64,000 nt of DNA from the NCBI RefSeq assembly GCF_046127645.1, contig NZ_CP175919.1, one strand, 5' to 3'. The stretch is from Clostridium_F caseinilyticum (lineage in GTDB: Bacteria > Bacillota > Clostridia > Clostridiales > Clostridiaceae). Shown in pieces: positions 29,058 through 38,451 of this stretch. Made by a program: the position numbers and the translations under genes. The notes below the pieces were generated by a model. It had not been told where the DNA came from and did not search any database. It worked only from the letters and a program-made list of their open reading frames with translations. Numbering within the stretch: the first letter of the stretch is position 1; the number at the start of each line of letters is the position of its first letter.

Positions 29058-30080
29058 ATGATAAAATTTAAAGAAAGATTAATGATACCACAAGGATATG
29101 AATCAACATTAGGAATAAGAGAAACAGAGGTTGCTATAAAAAAGGTCAAAGATTTCTTTGAGAAAACTTTATCTGAAAAATTAAATCTTACAAGAGTTTC
29201 TGCACCTTTATTTGTAAGAAAAAATACAGGTATGAATGATAACCTAAATGGAGTAGAAAGACCAGTAGTCTTTGATATGAAAGATTTACAAGATGAAATG
29301 ATAGAAATCGTACATTCTTTAGCTAAATGGAAAAGAATGGCCTTACACAGATATGGTTTCAAAGCTGGAGAAGGACTTTATACAGATATGAATGCCATAA
29401 GAAGAGATGAAGATTTAGATAACCTTCATTCTATATATGTGGATCAATGGGATTGGGAAAAAGTTATCAATAAAGAAGATAGAAATAAAGAAACTTTAAA
29501 ATCTATAGTGAAAGAAATATATTCTGTATTTAAAGAAACAGAAAAATATATTTGCAGTAAATATGAAGGATTCAATGAAATATTACCAGAAGAAATATGT
29601 TTTATAACTTCTCAAGAGCTTGAGGATATTTATCCAGACTTAGATTCAAAGGAAAGAGAAGATGCTATAACTAAAGAAAAAGGAGCCGTATTTTTAATGG
29701 AAATAGGTGGAGTTTTAGCTTCAGGAGAAAAGCATGATGGAAGAGCTCCAGACTATGATGATTGGACATTAAATGGAGATATATTATTTTGGAATCCAGT
29801 GCTAGAAAGAGCTTTTGAATTATCTTCTATGGGTATAAGAGTAGATGAAAAGGCTTTAGAAAAACAACTTAATATATCAGGTTGTGAAGATAGAAAGAAT
29901 TTAGAATTTCATAGATTACTTTTAGAAGGTAAATTACCTTATACTGTTGGTGGTGGAATTGGTCAATCTAGAATATGTATGTATTTTTTAAGAAAGGCAC
30001 ATATAGGGGAAGTTCAAGCCTCCATATGGTCAGATTCAATGATAGAGGATTGTGAAAGAGTAGGAATTAACTTATTATAG
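29058..30080 (+). CDS. asnA: Aspartate-ammonia ligase (asparagine synthetase A)
   Basis: Converts Asp, NH3 and ATP to Asn, AMP and PPi. 340 residues, with class II aminoacyl-tRNA-synthetase-like motifs: RVSAPLFVRKNTGMNDNLNG near the N-terminus, and GGGIGQSRICM near the C-terminus for ATP binding. It has a strong AGGAGGGG site. I see no T-box in the 250 bp upstream (no GGGTGGNACCGCG antiterminator sequence). Confidence 0.96.
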   Translation: MIKFKERLMIPQGYESTLGIRETEVAIKKVKDFFEKTLSEKLNLTRVSAPLFVRKNTGMNDNLNGVERPVVFDMKDLQDEMIEIVHSLAKWKRMALHRYGFKAGEGLYTDMNAIRRDEDLDNLHSIYVDQWDWEKVINKEDRNKETLKSIVKEIYSVFKETEKYICSKYEGFNEILPEEICFITSQELEDIYPDLDSKEREDAITKEKGAVFLMEIGGVLASGEKHDGRAPDYDDWTLNGDILFWNPVLERAFELSSMGIRVDEKALEKQLNISGCEDRKNLEFHRLLLEGKLPYTVGGGIGQSRICMYFLRKAHIGEVQASIWSDSMIEDCERVGINLL

Positions 30081-30110
30081 CAAAATAATAGAATAAATTA
30101 AGTAATTATT

Positions 30111-30183
30111 AAATGATTCTAAGGTTTAGATGGATTTTTATTATGAAAGATAGTTTTCCATCTGTACTTTAGAATCATTTTTG
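30111..30183 (+). terminator. Two-part hairpin terminator after asnA
   Basis: AAATGATTCTAA (30111-30122) pairs with TTAGAATCATTT (30169-30180), and the inner AGATGGA (30128-30134) with TCCATCT (30157-30163). A T run follows. The left arm resembles 8998-9025. Confidence 0.75.
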
Positions 30184-30188
30184 TAATA

Positions 30189-30329
30189 TTATAAAATATT
30201 TGGATCAATTCTATTAGCAATTTCTTTATAATGATTTAATTTATGAACAGCAGGTACTTCAATAATATCACCTTCATAGCTAAATCTAGAACCATGACAA
30301 GGACAATCCCAAGATTTTTTCTGCATCAT
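30189..30329 (-). pseudogene. Remnant of a Rieske [2Fe-2S] domain protein
   Basis: On the minus strand a 46-codon frame ends at 30189 and reads WDCPCHGSRFSYEGDII, then VPAVHKL. CPCHG is the second half of a Rieske cluster-binding site (Cys and His of the CxxH box), and such a C-terminus is typical of FAD-dependent oxidoreductases with a Rieske tail. The first Rieske box, the FAD domain and a plausible ribosome binding site are missing, so this is the last tenth of a decayed gene. Codon use is still normal, suggesting fairly recent loss. Confidence 0.8.
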
Positions 30330-30445
30330 TCTATTTAATTAAAAATAATGAATTAGACCCTATTTTTACAGAATAATTCTACTAAAATATGATATAATCA
30401 TTAAATGAATAATTAAAATGAATAAATAATAGTGATGGTGAGAAA

Positions 30446-32308
30446 ATGAGCAAATTATTATTAGCAGAAAAGCCCTCAGTAGCTAGAAATATAGGAGAGG
30501 CATTAGGATGTAAAACTAGAAAAAATGGGTATTTAGAAGGTAATGGATATATTGTTACTTGGGCTTTTGGACATTTATTAACATTATATGATTGTAAGGA
30601 TTATGATTCTAAATTAGCCCTTTGGAGTTTTGAAAATTTTCCGTATATACCTAACAAGTTTAAATATAAAATAAAAAATGATGGTAAAAATAGAAATGTA
30701 GTAGATGAAGGGGCAAAAAAACAACTTGAAATAATAAAGGAACTTATAAATAGAGAAGAAGTAGAAGAAATAATATCTGCTACTGATTATGATAGAGAAG
30801 GAGAGCTTATATCTCTTTTGATATTTAATTATTTAAAAGCAGATAAACCAATATATAGAATATTAATAAATGAATGGACTCCTACAGAAATAAAAAAAGG
30901 TCTTAAAGATTTGAAAAAAAATGAAGAGATGATAAACTTACAAGATGCAGGAGTAAGTAGACAATTGGCAGATTGGGTTATAGGAATAAATTTTACATCT
31001 ATAGCTACAATGAAATATACAAGAGGAAAAGGAAATCTTCTTAATATAGGTAGAGTATTAATGCCAACTTTAAAAATTATATATGATAGAGAAATGGAAA
31101 TTAAAAGATTTAAAGTAGAAGAATTTTATGAGTTGGAAGCTACTTTTAAAAATGAAAAAGGGGAATATAAGGGTAAATTTTTTTATGGAAAGAAAGAAAA
31201 ATTTCCAAATAAAAAAATTATAGAAAGACTTAAAGCTGAAATAAAAGACAAAAATGGATTAGTAACAGAAAAAATTGTAGAGATTAAAAAAGAAAATCCA
31301 CCAAGTTTATTTAATTTAAGTAATCTTCAAGGATACATAACAAGCAAATTTAAGGGATTTACAGCAGATAAGGTTTTAAAAGTAGCTCAAAGTCTTTATG
31401 AAAAAAAATATATAACCTATCCTAGAACAGAAAGTACAGCTTTAGAAGAAAGTATTAAAGATAAGGCAAAAAAAGTATTAGAGGTTTTAAAAAATGACTT
31501 ACCTTTTAAAGATGAGATAATTTTTAATACTTCAAAAAAGGTATTTAATAATGCTAAAGTAGAAAGTCATAGTGCTATAATGCCGACTTATATAATACCT
31601 AAAAATCTAACTCCAGATGAAAGATTGGTATATGATGCAGTTAAAAATAGATTTATATCTCAATTTATGACAGAAGCGCAATATGAAAATACAGAAATAA
31701 TAACAAGTGTTCCAGGCGAAAACTATGAAAGATTATTTAAAACAAAAGGAAAAATACTTAAAGTTAAGGGATGGCTAAAATTATATAAGGATAAGAAGAA
31801 AGATGAGCTTTTACCACCTATAGAAAAAGATGATGAAGTAGAAATGAAAAGTGTAAAAATAATATCTAAAAAAACTAAACCACCTGCTCATCATACAGAA
31901 AAAACTTTACTTAAAGCTATGGAAACCTGTGGGAAAAATACAAAACAAAATGAGGATAATGAAGAAGAATCAAATATACTATATGGATATTCTATAGGGA
32001 CAGCAGCTACTAGAGCGGAAACTATAAATAAGTTAAAGTATGCAGGATATATAACACCTAAGGGAAAATCTTTATTAATAACAGATAAGGGCAGTAAATT
32101 AATAGAAACTTTTCCTATAAGGGAACTCTTAGATACGGATTATACAGGAAAGTTAGAAAAAAAATTATATGACATGGAAAAAGGAAAATTTAAAAAAGAA
32201 GATTTCTTGAAGGAAATATTTGATTTTACTGTAAATGGAGTAAATAAAATAAAAAATATAAGATCCAATGTAATTTGTGATACAAGAGTCAAGAAGGATA
32301 AAGAATAA
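30446..32308 (+). CDS. topB: DNA topoisomerase III (type IA)
   Basis: Relaxes and decatenates DNA by single-strand passage. 620 residues. The N-terminal TOPRIM region has AEKPSVARNIGEALG and SATDYDREGE with acidic metal ligands. The active-site Tyr lies in YITYPRTES (about 323). It ends soon after the catalytic core (LETFPIRELLDTDYTG), without C-terminal zinc fingers, as in Firmicute TopB forms of this size. The membrane-anchored MutS-like gene follows 184 bp on. Confidence 0.9.
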   Translation: MSKLLLAEKPSVARNIGEALGCKTRKNGYLEGNGYIVTWAFGHLLTLYDCKDYDSKLALWSFENFPYIPNKFKYKIKNDGKNRNVVDEGAKKQLEIIKELINREEVEEIISATDYDREGELISLLIFNYLKADKPIYRILINEWTPTEIKKGLKDLKKNEEMINLQDAGVSRQLADWVIGINFTSIATMKYTRGKGNLLNIGRVLMPTLKIIYDREMEIKRFKVEEFYELEATFKNEKGEYKGKFFYGKKEKFPNKKIIERLKAEIKDKNGLVTEKIVEIKKENPPSLFNLSNLQGYITSKFKGFTADKVLKVAQSLYEKKYITYPRTESTALEESIKDKAKKVLEVLKNDLPFKDEIIFNTSKKVFNNAKVESHSAIMPTYIIPKNLTPDERLVYDAVKNRFISQFMTEAQYENTEIITSVPGENYERLFKTKGKILKVKGWLKLYKDKKKDELLPPIEKDDEVEMKSVKIISKKTKPPAHHTEKTLLKAMETCGKNTKQNEDNEEESNILYGYSIGTAATRAETINKLKYAGYITPKGKSLLITDKGSKLIETFPIRELLDTDYTGKLEKKLYDMEKGKFKKEDFLKEIFDFTVNGVNKIKNIRSNVICDTRVKKDKE

Positions 32309-32492
32309 TTGCAAAATAAAATTAATGAATTTATTTATGTATAGGATATAATAATAGAGAATAATAATATTTAATTTTAAAGTTTTAATAGAAGAGTTAA
32401 AAACAACAAGGATTACTTTAAAATATAAAAATAATATTTCAAACATAAAATATATAATTTAAAATACTTTTAATGACAAAGGAGGGGTTTAA

Positions 32493-34400
32493 ATGTTAGA
32501 GGATAAATTTTTAATTAAAATAGAAGAGCAGGAAAAAAATATTAAAGAATATAGTAATATTTATAGTATATTGGGAACTTTTAGATTGATATCTATGATA
32601 GGGCTTATATATTTTATTTATAAAGCATTAAATTCAAGTGTTTATAGTAAATATTTAGGGTTATCCATTTTAATGACAGGTATATTTATAGCATTAATAA
32701 TAAAGCACAGTAATATAAAGAATAAACTTAAATTTTCTAAAGAAATGATAAATATAAATAAAAAATATATAGATAGAATCAATGGACAATGGACAGAATT
32801 TCAGGATAGAGGGGAAGAATTTATTTTAGAAGACCATCCTTATTCTGGAGATTTGGATATAGTGGGAAAAGAATCACTTTTTCAGCTTATAAACACAACT
32901 AATACCAAAGATGGTAGAGATAATTTAGCAAAATTATTATTAGAGCCAAATAAAAATAAAGATGAAATAATTTTAAAACAAAGGGCTGTAAAGGAGTTAG
33001 GAGAAAAATTAGAGTTTTGTCAAAACTTAGAATATACAACAGGAAAATATAAAGAAAAGCTAAAAAGCACAGAAAAACTTATGAAATATATAATGGGAAA
33101 TGATATTTTAATAAAAAGTAAAGTAATAAAAAATATATTGTACATAATGCCATTAATTACAGTGCCTTTATCACTAGGTATAATTATATTAAAGCTTAAA
33201 AATCTATATACTTTAGTAGGAGTTTTAGGTATCGTTCAATGCTTAATATGGATGTTACAAGCTTTAAAAATTAATGCTATCCTGCAATCTATAGATAAAC
33301 TTAAATATAATTTTCAAACCTATAGTAAAGTGTTAAAGCTAATAGAAAAGGAAGAAATAGAGTGTGGAAAATTAAAGAGTATAAAGAAAGTACTTTTTAA
33401 TGAAAAAGAGAGTTCTATTAAAGCTATAAAGGAATTAAATATAATTTCCGAGAAGGTTAATTTAAGGTACAATGGTATTTTATATATAGTTTTAAATATA
33501 TTTTTTCTTTGGGATTATCAATGTGTTTTTTCACTAGAGGCTTGGAAATTAAAATATGGCGATAAAATAGAAAAATGGCTAAATGGTATAGGGGAAATAG
33601 AAAGCCTTGCAAGTTTAGCTGTTTTAACTCATATAAATGATAAAATTTCTTTTCCTAATATATATGATTCTGATGAAAAAACAAGTTTAAATAAAAATAT
33701 TCAGTCTAATAGTTTCAATGGAGCGAATTTTAAATCTGAAAAAGATAGTTATACTGATTTAAAATTAGAATATGGTGATAATTTAAAGATAGAATGTAAA
33801 AATATAGGGCATCCTTTAATTAATATAAAGGATAGAGTATGTAATGATTTAACTATGAAAAATAATATTCTCCTTATAACTGGATCTAATATGTCGGGAA
33901 AAACTACTTTTTTAAGAACACTAGGAATTAATTTAGTTTTAGCTTATAGTGGAGCACCAGTGTGTGCAGAAAAAATGAGCTCTTCCCTTATGGACATATA
34001 TACTTCCATGAGAATAACAGACGATTTAAAGAGTGGTATATCTACATTTTATAGAGAGCTTATAAAAATTAAAAATATAATTAACCATTCAAAAAATAAG
34101 ATCCCTATGATTTTTCTAATAGATGAAATCTTTAGAGGAACAAACTCTAAAGATAGATATATAGGCGCCAAAAATGTATTGTTTAATCTAAATAAACCTT
34201 GGATAATAGGAGGATTAACTACTCATGATTTGGAACTTTGTGTTTTAGATAAAGATGAAAGAATAAAAAATTATCATTTCTCAGAATACTATAAGAATAA
34301 TGAAATATATTTTGACTATAAAATAAAAAAAGGACAGTCTACCACAACTAATGCTAAATATCTTATGAATATGGTTGGTATAGAGATTTTAGAAGAATAA
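32493..34400 (+). CDS. Membrane-anchored MutS-like ATPase
   Basis: 635 residues. Two hydrophobic helices lie near the N-terminus (about 25-70) and two more around residues 215-255; the C-terminal part is a MutS-type ATPase with Walker A GSNMSGKTT (about 466), STFYREL and Walker B IFLIDEIFRGTNS. The mismatch-recognition, connector and Smr domains of MutS1/MutS2 are absent. This is one of the membrane-associated MutS-related families of unknown function. A strong AAAGGAGGGG site precedes ATG. Confidence 0.82.
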   Translation: MLEDKFLIKIEEQEKNIKEYSNIYSILGTFRLISMIGLIYFIYKALNSSVYSKYLGLSILMTGIFIALIIKHSNIKNKLKFSKEMININKKYIDRINGQWTEFQDRGEEFILEDHPYSGDLDIVGKESLFQLINTTNTKDGRDNLAKLLLEPNKNKDEIILKQRAVKELGEKLEFCQNLEYTTGKYKEKLKSTEKLMKYIMGNDILIKSKVIKNILYIMPLITVPLSLGIIILKLKNLYTLVGVLGIVQCLIWMLQALKINAILQSIDKLKYNFQTYSKVLKLIEKEEIECGKLKSIKKVLFNEKESSIKAIKELNIISEKVNLRYNGILYIVLNIFFLWDYQCVFSLEAWKLKYGDKIEKWLNGIGEIESLASLAVLTHINDKISFPNIYDSDEKTSLNKNIQSNSFNGANFKSEKDSYTDLKLEYGDNLKIECKNIGHPLINIKDRVCNDLTMKNNILLITGSNMSGKTTFLRTLGINLVLAYSGAPVCAEKMSSSLMDIYTSMRITDDLKSGISTFYRELIKIKNIINHSKNKIPMIFLIDEIFRGTNSKDRYIGAKNVLFNLNKPWIIGGLTTHDLELCVLDKDERIKNYHFSEYYKNNEIYFDYKIKKGQSTTTNAKYLMNMVGIEILEE

Positions 34401-34450
34401 AATAGACCCAATAGGATGTTTCAAAATGGATTAGAGTTAATTTTAATTGC

Positions 34451-34502
34451 AAAAATACACTTCATAACCAATTAATGTGCTTATGAAGTGTATTTTTATT
34501 TT
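34451..34502 (+). terminator. Intrinsic terminator
   Basis: AAAAATACACTTCATAA (34451-34467) pairs perfectly with TTATGAAGTGTATTTTT (34481-34497). The remaining part of 34401-34714 holds only the promoter region of the next gene. Confidence 0.88.
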
Positions 34503-34714
34503 TGTTATATTAAATTCACTGTTTGTTGTATCAACAAAATGGGAATTACTAATAGACGAAATTTTATATATAGTTTTTATGATAGTAATTATAATCTTGT
34601 AATATTGCCAATGGATATTAAATTCAAAATAAAACTTAAAAATGTAATAAAGTTAATAATATAGAATATATATTTTTAATAGACAAGTTGAAAAAAATCT
34701 AAAGGGGGATAAAA

Positions 34715-35851
34715 ATGTTATATAGAAAATTTGGAAAAACCGATGAAGAGGTTTCTATATTAGGGTTTGGGTGTATGAGACTTCCAGTAATAAATAATGA
34801 TCAAGCTAAAATTGATGAGAAAGAAGCAATAAAACAAATAAGATATGCTATTGATAACGGAGTTAATTATATAGATACGGCTTATCCATATCATGAAGGT
34901 GCCAGTGAATTTTTAGTAGGAAAAGCTCTTAAAGATGGATATAGGGAAAGAGTAAAATTAGCTACTAAACTTCCTTCTTGGCTTATAGAAAGTAGGGAGG
35001 ATATGGATAAATATTTAAATGAGCAGTTAGAAAAATTGCAAACAGATCATATAGATTTTTATCTTTTACATGCTCTAAATAAACAGGATTGGGAAAACTT
35101 AAAAAAATATAATGTATTTGATTTTTTAGAAAAAGCTATAGAAGATGGAAGAATAAAATATGCAGGTTTTTCTTTTCATGATGAATTATCTTTATTTAAG
35201 GAAATAGTAGATTCTTATAGTTGGAGTTTTTGTCAAATTCAATATAACTTTATAGATGAAAATTATCAAGCAGGTACAAAAGGACTTAAATATGCTTCAC
35301 AAAAAGGGCTTGCAGTTGTAATAATGGAACCTTTAAGAGGTGGAAATTTAGCAAGAGTAGTTCCAGAGGATGTTAAAGCAATATGGAATAAAGCTTATAT
35401 TAAGAGAAGTCCTGCTCAGTGGGGATTTAGATTTTTATGGAATTATCCAGAAGTGACTGTGGTATTAAGTGGTATGGAAAGAATGGAGCACATAAAAGAA
35501 AATATAAAAGAATCCAATATTGGATATGCAAACTCATTAACAAAAAAGGAACTTGAATTAATTAATGAAGTTAAACAAATATATTTAGATAGAATAAAGG
35601 TTGATTGCACAAATTGTAGATATTGTATGCCATGTCCTTTTGGTGTAAATATACCTATAAACTTTAAGTACTTAAATATGGCTTCAATTTATAGTAATGT
35701 GAAAAAACAAAAGAAAAAGTATGTAAGTTACTTAAACAAAAATGAAAAAGCTTCAAACTGTAGGAAATGTGGAAAATGTGAAGAAGCCTGTCCTCAGAAT
35801 ATTAAAATAAGAAATATGCTACAAGAAGTGGTTAAAACCTTTGAACCTTAA
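34715..35851 (+). CDS. Aldo/keto reductase with C-terminal ferredoxin domain
   Basis: 378 residues. An AKR TIM-barrel (about 1-280) with the catalytic region DTAYPYHEGASEFLVGKAL, then two Cys clusters, CTNCRYCMPCPFGVNIP (about 298-314) and CRKCGKCEEACPQNI (about 349-363), which would bind two [4Fe-4S]. It presumably couples substrate reduction to ferredoxin-type electron transfer; substrate unknown. Its stop codon lies inside the left arm of its terminator. Confidence 0.88.
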   Translation: MLYRKFGKTDEEVSILGFGCMRLPVINNDQAKIDEKEAIKQIRYAIDNGVNYIDTAYPYHEGASEFLVGKALKDGYRERVKLATKLPSWLIESREDMDKYLNEQLEKLQTDHIDFYLLHALNKQDWENLKKYNVFDFLEKAIEDGRIKYAGFSFHDELSLFKEIVDSYSWSFCQIQYNFIDENYQAGTKGLKYASQKGLAVVIMEPLRGGNLARVVPEDVKAIWNKAYIKRSPAQWGFRFLWNYPEVTVVLSGMERMEHIKENIKESNIGYANSLTKKELELINEVKQIYLDRIKVDCTNCRYCMPCPFGVNIPINFKYLNMASIYSNVKKQKKKYVSYLNKNEKASNCRKCGKCEEACPQNIKIRNMLQEVVKTFEP

Positions 35852-35883
35852 CAAATTGTTTGCAATTTGTTAAGGTCCTCTTT
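35846..35883 (+). terminator. Terminator overlapping a stop codon
   Basis: CCTTAACAAATTG (35846-35858) pairs perfectly with CAATTTGTTAAGG (35863-35875), with a 4-base loop and a T-rich tail. The TAA at 35849-35851 is part of the stem. Confidence 0.85.
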
Positions 35884-35915
35884 TGGTTACCAATTTAGTA
35901 AGTACATTTATATTT

Positions 35916-36407
35916 TTAAATATCTACCTCTTTAATTTCATTTCCAGTCCATTGTAAGAATTTGTAAAAATCCTCATAATCAATAGTAAGAGTAGCTGTA
36001 TTTGTATTAGGATGAAAGTTGATTTTACCATCATGGTTTAAACCTTTATCTATAAGTACCTTTACTTTTCTATCAGAATTATTTATAAGGCCAAAGGGAG
36101 TAACACTTCCAGGAGTAAGACCTAAATGCTTGTAAAGCCTTTCTTCTGATGCCATAGAAAGAGGTGTACTTCCTATTTCCTTTGCTAAAGCTTTTAAATC
36201 TGCCATTTTTTCATCACATAAAATAAGCAAATAATGAATGTTTCCTTTTCTATTTCTAAGAAATAAATTTTTACAATGTTGTCCTTCTATGTTAAATTGT
36301 AAATTATTTGCTTCTTCTATTGTATAAACTGCTTTATGTTCGTATTTAATATATTTAATATTTAAATCATTTAAAATAGTATAGATTTTTTCTTTACCTT
36401 TATTCAT
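35916..36407 (-). CDS. YbaK/ProX-type aminoacyl-tRNA deacylase
   Basis: A 163-residue stand-alone editing domain that hydrolyses mischarged tRNA (for example Ala-tRNA-Pro), of the prolyl-tRNA-synthetase-associated family. Family features seen: KYEHKAVYTIEEA near residue 20, a conserved Lys in HCKNLFLRN, and GLTPGSVTPFGLIN at about 110-123. The start has AGGAAGGTG. It faces the preceding reductase gene convergently. Confidence 0.88.
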   Translation of the reverse strand: MNKGKEKIYTILNDLNIKYIKYEHKAVYTIEEANNLQFNIEGQHCKNLFLRNRKGNIHYLLILCDEKMADLKALAKEIGSTPLSMASEERLYKHLGLTPGSVTPFGLINNSDRKVKVLIDKGLNHDGKINFHPNTNTATLTIDYEDFYKFLQWTGNEIKEVDI

Positions 36408-36688
36408 TTTTTCACCTTCCTATGGAATTTTTTAAGGATTATGTAAAAATCTTAGTATTTATTTTTTGAAATGTTTATTGCTTAGATTTTATTATAATGT
36501 ATTTTAGAAATAATTTCACTATATTTTATATTTTCTGAATTTTAAGGGAAACTAAATTTATTTTGAGAGAGTCCTTGTTGTGTTATATGAGATATAACTT
36601 ATATAATTTATTTTTATATGAAATTTAATAAGACTTAATGATATAAATAAAACAAATAGTTATAAACAAAATTATAAATTTTATCTAT

Positions 36689-36717
36689 TTGATTAGAAAA
36701 TGCCACTATAATATAAT
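36689..36717 (+). promoter_or_regulatory. Sigma-A promoter of the desulfidase-ABC operon
   Basis: TTGATT (36689-36694), a 17-base spacer and perfect TATAAT (36712-36717). This leaves an about 65-base leader before the first gene. The rest of the 36408-36788 gap shows no gene. Confidence 0.7.
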
Positions 36718-36789
36718 GAAGTTTGATTTAAGATGGAATATTAGTCATTTTTTATACAAAATAGTATATATGGATAAGAAGGAGACATA

Positions 36790-37341
36790 ATGGAAAAAGA
36801 AAAAATAATATTTTTATCTCATTGTATATTAAATAAAAGTTCAAAAGTGAAATATTATGGAGAAGAAAAGAATAGAGAAAAAGATGAGAAAATAAGAAAA
36901 TTTTTAAAGTTACTTATGGATAATAATATATCAATTATTCAACTTCCCTGTCCTGAATTAACTTGCTATGGGATTAAAAGATGGGGACATGTAAAAGATC
37001 AATTTGATACACCTCATTTTCGAAAACATTGTAGACAGTTATTTTCAATATATTTAGAGCAAATAGAAGAGTATATTAATAATGGTTATGAAATTTTAGG
37101 GATTGTAGGAATAGAAGGAAGTCCAACCTGTGGTGTAAATAAAACATGTGTAGGTAAGTGGGGAGGAGAACTTTCTTCTAATAATTATCTACAAAGCATT
37201 ATAGGAACTATAAAAAGGGTAAATGAAAGAGGAGTATTTATGGAAGAAATAAAAAAAATATTAGAAGAAAAACAGTTAAACATTAATGTTATAGGATTAG
37301 ATGAAACTAATATAGAGAATATATATAAACTCTTTCTGTAG
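36790..37341 (+). CDS. TudS-related putative desulfidase (DUF523-like)
   Basis: 183 residues. TudS enzymes remove sulfur from thiouracil-type compounds with a [4Fe-4S] cluster held by three Cys. Three conserved Cys sites are visible: SHCILN (residue 12), LPCPEL (about 55) and GSPTCGV (about 116). It belongs to the branch found in Clostridia, sometimes called CD3072-like. It is first in a tight operon with a sugar/polyol-type ABC importer (12-bp gap to the ATPase gene), so it may act on an imported compound. Substrate unknown. Confidence 0.75.
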   Translation: MEKEKIIFLSHCILNKSSKVKYYGEEKNREKDEKIRKFLKLLMDNNISIIQLPCPELTCYGIKRWGHVKDQFDTPHFRKHCRQLFSIYLEQIEEYINNGYEILGIVGIEGSPTCGVNKTCVGKWGGELSSNNYLQSIIGTIKRVNERGVFMEEIKKILEEKQLNINVIGLDETNIENIYKLFL

Positions 37342-37353
37342 GAAGGTGCTAAA

Positions 37354-38451
37354 ATGAATTTGAAAACTGAAAACCTTACCATGAAATTCAAAGAGGTCAT
37401 TGCTGTAAAGGATTTAAATTTAGATATAGAAGAAGGGACTATTGTAACATTATTAGGTCCTAGTGGATGTGGTAAAAGCACTACATTATATACTATAGCT
37501 GGGCTGTACAAGCCTACTAAAGGAAATATATATTTTAATGATAGGATTATAGATAGTTTAGAGCCAGAGAAAAGAAATATAGGTATGGTTTTTCAAAATT
37601 ATGCCCTATATCCTCATATGACTGTATATAAGAATATAGAATTTCCTTTAAAAATGAAAAAGATTAAATCTAAAGAAGCAAATGAAAAAGTAGAAGGTAT
37701 AGCTAAATTGGTTAAAATAGAAGATTTATTAGAGAGAAAACCTTCACAGCTATCTGGGGGACAACAGCAAAGGGTGGCCATAGCAAGAGCCTTGGTTAAA
37801 GAACCTGAAATACTATTGTTAGATGAACCTTTATCTAATTTAGATTCTAGGCTTAGAATTGAAATGAGAGAAGAAATAAGGAGAATACAAAAAGAATTAA
37901 ATATAACTACTATATTTGTTACTCATGATCAAGAAGAGGCTATGACAATGTCAGATAAAATTGCTTTATTAAAAAAAGGAGAACTTCAGCAATATGATAA
38001 ACCAGAAAATTTATATATAAAACCTAAAAATTTATTTGTAGCTAAATTTTTAGGAAATCCACCTATAAATATTTTAGAAGGTAAAGTAGATAAAAATAGC
38101 AATTCTCTAAAAATTTTTGAAGGTAAAACCATATTACCTTTAGATGATTTTATTAAAGATAAAAATATAGAAAATGGCACATATAAAATTGCTATAAGAT
38201 GTGAAGATTTTATACTAGGAGAAAAGGATGTGTCTACTATAAAAGGTACTATAGAAATGATAGAGATCATAGGGAGAGACACTATAATAAAGGTAAAAGT
38301 AGGTAATGATTATATAAGATGTATAATACCCTATGAAAATTTAAATAAAAATGAAAAAACAGTATATCTAAATATAAAAAAATATAAGGTGCATCTTTTT
38401 AGTTTTCAAGATGAAAAAAATATATTAATTAAAGGTGAAGAAAGTGAATAA
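37354..38451 (+). CDS. ABC importer ATPase, MalK/UgpC type
   Basis: 365 residues: Walker A GPSGCGKST, Q-loop VFQNYALYPHMTVYKN, signature LSGGQQQRVAIARAL, Walker B ILLLDEPLSNLD, and a C-terminal TOBE region (about 235-365) typical of carbohydrate and glycerol-phosphate importers. It overlaps the next permease gene by 8 bases, implying coupling. The importer substrate cannot be told from the ATPase. Confidence 0.9.
   Translation: MNLKTENLTMKFKEVIAVKDLNLDIEEGTIVTLLGPSGCGKSTTLYTIAGLYKPTKGNIYFNDRIIDSLEPEKRNIGMVFQNYALYPHMTVYKNIEFPLKMKKIKSKEANEKVEGIAKLVKIEDLLERKPSQLSGGQQQRVAIARALVKEPEILLLDEPLSNLDSRLRIEMREEIRRIQKELNITTIFVTHDQEEAMTMSDKIALLKKGELQQYDKPENLYIKPKNLFVAKFLGNPPINILEGKVDKNSNSLKIFEGKTILPLDDFIKDKNIENGTYKIAIRCEDFILGEKDVSTIKGTIEMIEIIGRDTIIKVKVGNDYIRCIIPYENLNKNEKTVYLNIKKYKVHLFSFQDEKNILIKGEESE

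Noticed and set aside
36408..36788. Possible gene in the 380-bp gap before the desulfidase gene
   Set aside because: All frames are broken by many stops; only a promoter is supportable.
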